This document shows positions 1-7,973 of a stretch of DNA of 33,048 nucleotides, in pieces. The notes beneath the pieces are model-generated. The model saw only the letters and a program-made list of their open reading frames with translations. It did no database searches and had not been told where the DNA came from. Position numbers and translations under genes: made by a program. This DNA comes from Thalassiosira profunda (Eukaryota; Bacillariophyta; Thalassiosirophyceae; Thalassiosirales; Thalassiosiraceae), in contig JALLAP010000080.1 of NCBI GenBank assembly GCA_036939355.1, forward strand, positions 1-33,048, read 5' to 3'. The first letter of the stretch is position 1, and the number at the start of each line of letters is the position of its first letter.

Positions 1-261
1 TAAAAGACTCAGGGAGGGAAGGAAGGATAATGTTTTTTCTACGTAGGATAGGAATCACTACCGTAAATAACGCGCTACGTAGGCCAGTTAGACAAGTACC
101 GGAGGAACGATTGTGAGCCAAAGCAACAGGCAACCAGGTTGCAAGTTCACAACCTTGCGCGCCGCCTTCGACTCCGAGGGGCGGCGGCGGCTCAACAAGG
201 GGTGCAGCAGTCTGCTCTTGAGCTCATAAACCCGCCCGGATCTCCATTGCCATCGCTAGCC

Positions 262-1818
262 ATGATCGTCGGCAGATCTGTCGCCTCGGCCCTCGCCGCG
301 GCCGCGGTGGCGCTGACCTTCTCCTCCCCCCGCGCCACCACCGCGTTCTCCACCCAGCCCAGCAGATCCTACGCCAACCTCCGCAGGGGGCATCCTCTCC
401 GCGCAACGGTCGCCGAGGGCGTGGACACCGACGCCGTCCTGCCTGCCTTTGACACCAAGGAGGACTACGTGTCGTACCTGAAGGCGGCCGGGAAGCTTCC
501 TGCCGGATTCGCCGTCGGCACCGCCACCGGAGAGTTCGTGAGCGTCGAGGCGCCGGCGATGGGGAAGTTGCCAATCAAGGCGACGGTCATTCATTTGACG
601 GAGGGGCCGACGGACAGCTGGGCGGCTGTTTTCACGAGCAACAAGGTACGTCAATGTTTGCAATTGCATCTGGCATCCTGCACATCTTGTGCACTTCTAA
701 TCCGCAATTGCAACTCGCAGTTTCCCGGGTGCCCTATCAAAGTGGGAAAGGCTCGCTTGTCTGGCGGGCATCCGCTCCAAGCCCTCGTCATCAACAACAA
801 AGTCTCGAACGTCTGCCCGGGCGGAGATGGCGTCGCCGCGGCCGAGTCGGTGTGCGATGCAGTGGCCACCAGCTTGGACCTGCCCGGCGGTGCCAACTCG
901 GTCCTGCCGTCGTCCACCGGCGTGATTGGATGGCGTTTGCCCGCGAAGGAGCTGGCGGAGGACATTGTACCGAAAGCGATTGAGGCTCTTCAGACGGGCA
1001 GTGCCTTTGCGGCCGCGGAGGCGATTATGACTACGGATCGGTACCCAAAGCTTCGGAGCAAAACCTTGTCGGATGGCACGCGGATCGTGGGCATCGCCAA
1101 AGGAGCGGGAATGATCGAACCAAATATGGCGACGATGCTCGCCTACATAATGACGGACGCCATCATCGGAAAGAGCAAACTGCAGGCGATGCTCTCGGAG
1201 GCGTGCAACCGGTCCTTCAATTCCATCAGCATCGACGGAGACGAGTCCACCAGTGATACCTGTGTTGCCATTGCATCTGGCCTCAAACCATTGTCGTCGG
1301 AGGAGGAGTTTCAGAGCGCCTTGTTCGATATTACGCGAGGCCTCTCGGCGGATCTCGTGCGCAACGGAGAAGGGACGGGACACGTGATTCGCGTCAAGAT
1401 AGAGAACTTTCCCGGATCGGAGTACGACGCGCGCAGACTGGGACGCCACCTGGTGAACTCGCCGTTGGTCAAGTGCGCCATTTCGGGCAACGATCCCAAC
1501 ACGGGCCGCATCGCTGGCGCTATTGGATCGTTCATGGGCAAATTCTTCTCTGGCGAGAGCGTGGATGACATGTCGTTGACGTTGGGCGGACGCACAATCT
1601 TCGACAACGGAAAGTTTGTGCTGGAAGGGGATGCGGTAGAGAATGAGCTGAGCGGGCACATGGCCGATGCGCAGCTTGGAGAAGAGGACGACTACCCGAA
1701 ACACCAAAAGTTTGTGGAGATCGGCATTGACTTCGGTGGCAGTGGCTCCGATGTGACGGTCTTAGGCAGCGACCTGACCAAGGAATACGTTGCAGTGAAT
1801 GCTGACTATCGGAGTTAA
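262..1818 (+). CDS. argJ: Glutamate N-acetyltransferase / ornithine acetyltransferase (ArgJ family), plastid-targeted
   Basis: ArgJ-type enzymes move the acetyl group from N-acetylornithine to glutamate, giving ornithine in the cyclic arginine pathway. Exons are 262-645 and 721-1818. The 75-nt intron (646-720, GTACGT...CGCAG) has no in-frame stop, but its translation interrupts the conserved 'TSN-FPG-PIKV' region, so I remove it. The spliced product is 493 aa. The autoprocessing motif GAGMIEPNMATMLA is intact, with Thr266 the expected nucleophile after self-cleavage. The C-terminus 'LTKEYVAVNADYRS' is typical of the family. The start at 262 is the first in-frame ATG. It opens a hydrophobic Ala-rich segment ending in 'TTAF-STQPSRS', which fits a diatom bipartite plastid presequence (ASAF-like, Phe at +1), followed by Arg/Ser-rich transit sequence. 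Targeting is inferred; the enzyme family is clear. Confidence 0.93.
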   Translation: MIVGRSVASALAAAAVALTFSSPRATTAFSTQPSRSYANLRRGHPLRATVAEGVDTDAVLPAFDTKEDYVSYLKAAGKLPAGFAVGTATGEFVSVEAPAMGKLPIKATVIHLTEGPTDSWAAVFTSNKVRQCLQLHLASCTSCALLIRNCNSQFPGCPIKVGKARLSGGHPLQALVINNKVSNVCPGGDGVAAAESVCDAVATSLDLPGGANSVLPSSTGVIGWRLPAKELAEDIVPKAIEALQTGSAFAAAEAIMTTDRYPKLRSKTLSDGTRIVGIAKGAGMIEPNMATMLAYIMTDAIIGKSKLQAMLSEACNRSFNSISIDGDESTSDTCVAIASGLKPLSSEEEFQSALFDITRGLSADLVRNGEGTGHVIRVKIENFPGSEYDARRLGRHLVNSPLVKCAISGNDPNTGRIAGAIGSFMGKFFSGESVDDMSLTLGGRTIFDNGKFVLEGDAVENELSGHMADAQLGEEDDYPKHQKFVEIGIDFGGSGSDVTVLGSDLTKEYVAVNADYRS

Positions 1819-2067
1819 TGTGATGTCTGTAGTTTAGGGATATTTGTATCAGTATCAAAAGGCGAAGCAATTGCATTTGTTTCAAGTGCCTAAAGTTTTT
1901 AAGCTATTCAAAACTTTGGACTCGAGAGTCCTCTTGAGAGATACCAAAGACCATACTGTGCTGTAGCTTTGAGAGATACTGTGCTGTAGAACCAACGTCG
2001 CGACACACCCGCATTCGATTTAGAAGTGCCAGTCTGTCTTTCTTAATCAGCGAACTGTCGTGGCGCC

Positions 2068-2559
2068 ATGATGCTGCTGTGGCTGCTTGTGGCTTTCGCT
2101 TTGCTGTCATTTTTTGCCGACGTAGCTCGTGCTGCAGTGAATGAGGAAATCCTCCAATGCTACGCGAGTTCCGCACTTGAATCTCAACCAGACGGGAAGA
2201 TCATTTGCCCGGTAGGAACAAGCTTCTGTATAAAGGAAGTCGTCAACGCAACCAGCCGATCAGACTGTGGCACCGTCGAGGGCACGTACTATGGACGCGA
2301 TGTCTGGGACAGGAAGTTAGGGCAATGCGTCTACCGAAAGTGCAGCAGCACTTGCCCGACGGTAGAGCAAGATCGGACCCGGACCTTTGGTGGCGACGAG
2401 GAAGACTTCCTCCTTGGAAAGCTGCCTACGCCAGTGTTCAATCGAACATCGTACTGCTGTGATACCAATCTCTGCAATGGAGCTGATGGCCGTGGGTTGA
2501 GTGCCCTGGTGGTGGTATTGACTGCAGGCGTTCTATTGGAATCCCTTGTTGGAGTTTGA
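2068..2559 (+). CDS. Small secreted Ly6/uPAR (three-finger)-like protein, probable GPI anchor
   Basis: Single exon, 163 aa. Residues 1-22 form a strong signal peptide (MMLLWLLVAFALLSFF...ARA). The mature part has ten cysteines in an order that resembles the Ly6/uPAR three-finger fold: an early 'LQCYAS', paired cysteines in 'IICPVGTSFC', a central 'C-V-Y-R-K-C-S-S-T-C' and the ending 'SYCCDTNLCNG', close to the family signature CC-x2-D-x-C-N. There are N-glycosylation sequons ('NAT', 'NRT'). The last ~20 residues are hydrophobic after a short Gly/Ala/Asp stretch, as expected for a GPI-attachment signal. Two adjacent ATGs (2068, 2071) could serve as start. The gene lies between argJ and the convergent GDH gene. 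The function is unknown. Ly6-like homology is inferred from cysteine spacing alone and could be convergence. Confidence 0.75.
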   Translation: MMLLWLLVAFALLSFFADVARAAVNEEILQCYASSALESQPDGKIICPVGTSFCIKEVVNATSRSDCGTVEGTYYGRDVWDRKLGQCVYRKCSSTCPTVEQDRTRTFGGDEEDFLLGKLPTPVFNRTSYCCDTNLCNGADGRGLSALVVVLTAGVLLESLVGV

Positions 2560-2680
2560 GGAGTGATACAACAAAATTTATCTCGATACAATACATTCAT
2601 TTCTCGGCTTATTGATCTTTGCATTTCTCTATGTGCATTCTTGCCCCTTCCCCTTCCTCATTCAATCTTCGCCCCGTCCC

Positions 2681-5600
2681 CTAAAAGACCCCAAGTGCGG
2701 TGCGCGCTCCGCCAGCGTCCAGCAACTTGAGGATAGACATCTTCTCTTTCTCCGGCATCTCCGTGTCTTCCAGCGCATCCTTCAACAGCGCCACTTGGTG
2801 CTCCGCTTCCAAGTACCGCAGGGCGACATCAGCCAGCTTTTCCTTGGGCAGCGTCTCCACGAACTTGGTCCCTTCTTTGTACACGAGCTTGGAGGCCAGG
2901 CACGAGGCAATCGCGTTGGTGATGTATTGCGCCGGGACGCGCTCGTGGACTCTGTCAAAGGCCATGTCCGCCATCGTCTGTGGCAGATGAGCGCGGAAGA
3001 GAGGCAACAGCTTCTCCTTGTCTTCCTCCGAAAACGTCTCCAACGCGACCGTCAGCGCATCGGTCGCGGCATTGACGGCACCGCTGACCACCTTGGACAG
3101 CTGGGGAAGGCTGCCTCCGTAGTTCTCAAACTCTCGGAATAAGAGCTCGGCTTCCATCCTCGCGTACTCGTGCAGCTTCTTGAGCACCTCTCCCACAATT
3201 TGTGGCTTGTTTTGGAAGAACTCTTCCTCGCTTAGCAGCATCGCCGCGCAGATTTCGTACGACGACGTGATAACTCCGGCCTTGTTGGCTGAGGAGTCTT
3301 TCACAATGATCACCCCCGCCTCGTCGAACAGCAGCTGACGCGCTTCGTCGGTGACAAACAGATTTGCTCCTTCCACAATGAGCGGCGAAGAAGGGGTTCC
3401 GTCGGTGTTCAGGAAGTGCTTGTAGTTGGTGACGTTGATGGTGTTCGGGCGACCACCCGCGGGCAGAAAGGCATCCGCTTGCACACGGTTGTGCATACTG
3501 TTCCTCGCCTTGACTCCCTCTTCGGTGTCAACTTTGTACACCGCGCCAGTTTCTCCCAGCTTCGACTCGTCGAAGTGATCGATGGGCAAGTTGTTGTCAA
3601 CGAGACGAAGCAACTCTTCCCAGTTGAGGCCGTGGGGGTCTTCGGCGCAGCCCGTGCCATCCGCAATCCCAACAACCTTTGCATTATCGCCGTACTCGCG
3701 GTGCAGGATCTTCAGCTCGTTTCCAGCCACGTCTCCATCCGGACCTCCAGTGATCTTGATCGTGAACGATTCCTGTTCGGGATTAATCTTCAAGATGTTG
3801 CGCAGCGCCACATCAAGATAGACATTCACTCCCTCGGACGTGACGCCGAACTCTTTGTGGTTGATCCCGGCGCGAGGTTTGCTCGACATGAACGCAGCAG
3901 GAGTATCGTATCCGCGCTGCTCGGCCCTCTTGATGACCCAGTCAATGTCCTCGGGAATGACCTGCTCGTCGGGGCCGAGATAGAGCACCTCTTTCTTTCC
4001 CACAAAGTCCACAATTTCCTTCCTCGTCTCGTCCGTGTCCACCACTAAGTCCAGAATGGTGTCCGTAAAGGCTTTGACGGACTTGCGCATCACAAAGTCC
4101 TTCCCCTTGGTAGACATCCCCACCGCGTCAATGAGCACCACCGCCTTGGACCCTCCTTCAGGGATATCTTTATTTTTCAACTGCTGCGCGTAAGCCAAGC
4201 CGTACGCTTCGTCGTATTGGTGCGCCGCTTCCAACGCAAACTGCTCCGGGGTAGCGGGGGTTACGAGGCGCATACCACCGCGAGCAATGTCGCGGAAACG
4301 GACGTGGTACGCTTCAAATCGCCTTCCGTGCGCAAAGATAATGCCGTAGGGCGTGTCGCGCGGCGCCTCTCCCTCGGACGCCATGATTTTGGGATCAAGG
4401 CGAAGGCCCAGAGCGTACCGATTGTTCATATAAATGTTGGTCTTGAGCGTGTGCTTGACAATATCTGCAAAGCAGGGAACGGTGTTAGGATAGATAGAGA
4501 CCCAGCAGTTGATCAAAGGCCGCAACCAAACTCACCAATCATCTTCAAGAACAATTCCTGCGCAGGGGTGTCCTCCACCTCGCTGTCAATGATGGCCTTG
4601 AGATCTTTGGACCTCTGCTCCAGCTCGTGGTCGCTCAGCGGATTCTTGGGGTTGAACCTCTCCAAGAACAAGTCGGCAATCGACGCCGCGTGGTTGACAT
4701 ATCGATCCTTCGTCACCGTTTCGAGAATGTTGCCCTTACTGAAAGCGATGGCATTCTGTTTCGACATGATGGGATGCATGATGGTGCACAGCGCAGTGAT
4801 GATCTCTCCCCTACGGACACCGAGCCACGGCTGCTTTTCGTAGACCAACTTCATCGTGGCGGGAGTGAGCCACTTGCTCCGCTTGAGCTCTTGCTTGAGC
4901 AAGTTGAAGGTGGGCTCGTCCCCGATCGCGCCGTTCGTCGGAGTCACCAGCATTCGTAAGAGCGTGACAGTGCCATTATCGCCATCGTTGGCATTGTCCA
5001 GGTGAGCGCGAAGGACGTCAAATCCGTGAAGGTACAGGAGTTGCGTGGTTTGCTCCAACGCGAAATGAGGCAGCGTGTTGGCCAGCGCAATGTCCACCCA
5101 GTAATGCTCTTCGTTGTTCTCGTCGAGGTACGAGTCCTCGATGGATACGGCAATGTTGTCGCTTCCCGACACGCTCTCGAACAGCTCGAACTGCGAAAGG
5201 AACCTCCGCGGGTCGCTCCGTATGATGTACGATTCGCTGCATCTCTCCATGTGGTGGATCAACCGGTCCCGAGAGAAGATGCTGTTGGGCGTGGGATTGG
5301 GCCTCCCGTATTCGTCCGCAGGGGGCAACGTCCCGTCCATCAACTGGTGTGCATACTCCAAGATGTGCGATCCTGTCATGGTGACATCGGCCTCCGTCAA
5401 CTGCTTCGCTTCCTCCCCGTAAACGAAGAGGTTCAGACTCATGGAATCGTCCTCGGCGCTGTAGATTTGCACCCGAGACAGAGGCATGTACTCCGGAGAG
5501 CGCTGATTGAAGGGAAGCTCCTTGATCATCTGAAGGAGGAGGCCGGGCATGGTTCCGGGACGGATGAAGGTGAGGACCTATTGCAAAACGGGTGTGTAAG

Positions 5601-6132
5601 AATTGGTGAATTGAACACAACAACTGGCCGTTGCAAAGAAACAACTCACCTGCCGTCCGTCGGGCAAGTGCGTCTTTAGATTCATGTGCATGTCCCTATT
5701 TGCAAAGAAGTGGCAAGAGAGGTGAGTACAGGATGACACCTACACTGAATTTGCACAGCAACCATCTCACATGTTCGCATCCTTGATGGCTGATATCGCC
5801 TTGATGTGATCCAGCCGGAAGCTCTCGGGCACCTGCCGGAAATAAGGCGCCGGCATCGTGTTCAGGAACCACGGCACCACCTTCTCGATCGACCGGGTCT
5901 GCTGCTGCGTCAACTCGTGGATCATGGCCGTCTGCGTCACGCGCTGGATGTCGATGTTGTGTGACGCCTGCCAGGAGCGAAATTCGGGCCCGGAGTCCGG
6001 CTGGGCGGTGGAGTGCGAGCGGAGGTGCAGCTCGTCGATGCTGGAGAGGGCGCGCGCCTGTTGCTGGAGGAGGAGCCTCCGCGGGGCGGCCCGGCGGGAC
6101 GGGCCCGCCAGAGAGCACAGTCGGAGGATCAT
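2681..6132 (-). CDS. GDH2: NAD-specific glutamate dehydrogenase, 115-kDa (fungal GDH2) type, mitochondrial
   Basis: Catalyses oxidative deamination of glutamate to 2-oxoglutarate and ammonium with NAD. Four exons on the minus strand: 6132-5771, 5696-5651, 5577-4536 and 4464-2681. The introns are 74, 73 and 71 nt with GTGAGA/GTGAGT donors and ATAG or TTTGCAG acceptors. Splicing gives a continuous 1,077-aa product, close to the ~1,090 aa of yeast Gdh2. The junctions read '...DANM-DMHMNLKTHLPDGRQ', then '-VLTFIRPGTMPG', and '...FLKMI-DIVKHTLKTN'. The N-terminus is Arg/Leu/Ala-rich without acids (MILRLCSLAGPSRRAAPRR), typical of mitochondrial import. The catalytic region has 'LKNKDIPEGGSKAVVLIDA', the nucleotide-binding region 'GGPDGDVAGNELKIL', and a late core motif 'VEGANLFVTDEAR...DSSANKAGV'. 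It converges on the Ly6-like gene, 121 bp between stop codons. Confidence 0.92.
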
Positions 6133-6299
6133 CGTTGGCGGTTGGCGGTTGGATCAGTGGCGAGATGAAAATTATGTGAGCGTCGTGCCGAACTCTTGGT
6201 GTTGTGATCGAATTGGCATCAGCGCCGGTCAATCAGCTCATCGCCGCGCCCTTGGCACCAAAGAGTGTTCCCTGCGCGGGCTGGCCGGGCCATTGTAAC

Positions 6300-6670
6300 G
6301 ATGATCAGAACTGAAGTGTTGAGCCGCAACTTCCGCTTGCCTTCGGCTTCCGAGTTGACAAGCAGGTCCAGGGACTGGGAACAAACGCGGGAGTTAGAAA
6401 TAGGTGCAGAAAGTGAATTCTGACATTTGTTCGCGCTAGATCTCTGAGAATTAAAATGTATACCCCGAATATTTCCCTTCGCGGAGTGAGGCTGAGTGTC
6501 AGGGGGCTGGTCTGAGGATTCGGCGCCAATTTTTTCAAGCCTCTCCCTTCTCCAGCAAAGGAGCTGCCCCTCCTCGCTCGCTCTCTCACCTTCTCACGAG
6601 CAAACTAAGCATGCCCACTTCATTTATGGGTCCATTGGGGGGATTGGGAATGCATGGGCGCGGTCTGTGG
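6300..6670. other. Intergenic sequence upstream of GDH; no gene seen
   Basis: Between the GDH 5' end and the first repeat unit I find no coherent coding signal. Short open frames on both strands lack recognisable domains. The stretch has pyrimidine-rich runs and an AT-rich patch near 6450-6475. Confidence 0.5.
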
Positions 6671-6846
6671 CTACTGACACCCAATTTTGGCCATCTTTCA
6701 GCAAAATTTGCAACTTCCCCCAAGAGAGAGCTCTGTGTGATGACGCGCGCGGGGGGTTCTTTTCGGTTTGTTAGATTGGTACAACGGGATAACACGTGAT
6801 CGAAAGGGCAACAGTGGATGCCCCACTATCCCTCCCGACCTCCCGC

Positions 6847-7085
6847 AGCCATTTGATGCGACTGTGGGTCCATCCGGCCGCACGGTGTAATATCATACCG
6901 CGCGGGCTCAGTGGCCGAGAGATTGGCGTCCAGGAAGTTCACCTTCCCCATGGCACGGGAAGGTGGTTTGGTCGGCCATGGCAGCAGTACGCATGCTGGG
7001 ACGGGTTTGTCTGCGTGCCCATGGACCCTGGGGACACTGCCATGTCATTTGTTGGTGTGTGGGGTCCTCCACGGCCGCGCACCAC
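6847..7085. repeat. ~240-bp dispersed/tandem repeat, copy A
   Basis: This copy begins 'agccatttgatgcgactgtg' and ends 'ggccgcgcaccac'. It matches copy B (7293-7534) along its whole length with scattered substitutions and a few short indels. Similarity extends upstream: 'tggatgcccc' lies exactly 32 bp before both copies (6815 and 7261) and a 'gtgatc' word lies before that. The true unit is therefore about 446 bp. It is non-coding as far as I can tell. Confidence 0.85.
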
Positions 7086-7095
7086 ATCCTCGACC

Positions 7096-7197
7096 ACTCT
7101 TGTGTGCCCGATTTGGCCCTGTTTTCCGCCAAATTTGCCACTTGCGACTCTTGTGTGCCCGATTTGGCCCCGTTTTCCGCCAAATTTGCCACTTGCG
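7096..7197. repeat. 51-bp tandem duplication (two copies)
   Basis: Two consecutive 51-bp units (7096-7146 and 7147-7197) start 'actcttgtgtgcccgatttg' and end 'gccaaatttgccacttgcg'. They differ at one visible position (ccctgtttt versus cccc-gtttt). A degenerate relative, 'caattttggccatctttcag', lies near 6680-6700 at the matching place in the upstream repeat unit. Confidence 0.85.
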
Positions 7198-7292
7198 AGC
7201 GAGGAGTTTTGGGGTGTGGCGATGGAACGGCGGGGTTCCACGCGTGATCAGGGGTCTTGTTGGATGCCCCAGGGTCCTCCGCTACCAGCCAC

Positions 7293-7534
7293 AGCCATTT
7301 GATGCGACTGTGGGTCCCTCCGGCCGTACGGTGTATCATACCGTGCGGGCTCAGTGGCCGAGATTGGCGGCTGGCCGTCCCGGAAGTTCACCTTCCCCAT
7401 GGCACGGGAAGGTGGTTGGGTCGGCCATGACGGCAGTACGCATGTTGGGACGGGTTTGCCTGCGTGCCCATGGACCCTGGTGACACTGCCATGCCATTTG
7501 TTGGTGTGTGGGGTCCTCCATGGCCGCGCACCAC
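7293..7534. repeat. ~240-bp repeat, copy B, abutting the transposon left end
   Basis: This is the second copy of the 6847-7085 repeat. Copy A continues after 'gccgcgcaccac' into 'atcctcgacc'. Copy B instead switches at 7535 to 'tcaatgtcgcgcgacatg', the proposed end of the hAT element. The sudden loss of similarity at this base supports an element boundary there. Confidence 0.85.
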
Positions 7535-7538
7535 TCAA

Positions 7539-7586
7539 TGTCGCGCGACATGTCGCGACATGACGTCATGACGCGACATATGTCGC
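7539..7586. repeat. Left subterminal GACATGTCGCG-type repeats
   Basis: Overlapping, partly palindromic words 'tgtcgcgcgacatgtcgcga', 'catgacgtcatgacgcgac' and 'atatgtcgcac' sit just inside the proposed left terminus. They match the right-end cluster in motif but not in order. They are probable transposase-binding repeats, by analogy with other hAT elements. Confidence 0.6.
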
Positions 7587-7973
7587 ACGATTTCAAACGT
7601 CATCTCCAAAGAGGCGACACCAGCCCTCCGCGTCGTGGGGGGTCCCGTGTCGTTGGGGGCAAACGGGACTCAGGGCTTAGCGTGCAAAAATTACGACAAG
7701 CAACACGCGTCCGCCCTCAATCATGACACTCGCCCTCTCCCCCGCGGGTCCTTCGACAGCCCATAGTACGAGGTCGAGTCGTTCCGCCAGCACTCCCACC
7801 GCTTTGACTATCGCGGGTGGGGCAATCATGTGCGTTTCCACGGCGGCGGCGGGTCGTGGTAGGAGGAGGAGGGCCGATGGTCGTCCTCGCGTTGCAACAG
7901 GTGAGTGCGCGATGCGCATAATCTCAACAGAACCATCGATTGTTGCGTTGCTCATAATTTCTGTCCATCGAAG

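Noticed and set aside
139..261. Upstream extension of the argJ frame
   Set aside because: It begins at TTG, not ATG, and lies before the hydrophobic presequence. The first ATG is at 262.
697..1707. 336-codon minus-strand frame opposite argJ
   Set aside because: It is antisense to a highly conserved enzyme, with no recognisable motif. It arises from codon bias in the real gene.
1954..1989. Direct repeat 'tactgtgctgtag' upstream of the Ly6-like gene
   Set aside because: Only two imperfectly spaced copies, with no symmetry or known motif. Too little to call a regulatory element.
6796..7563. Several overlapping frames inside the repeat units, some alike in both copies (MAREGG...CPWTL)
   Set aside because: The frames look alike because the DNA is repeated. 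There is no domain, and frames on both strands are equally open.
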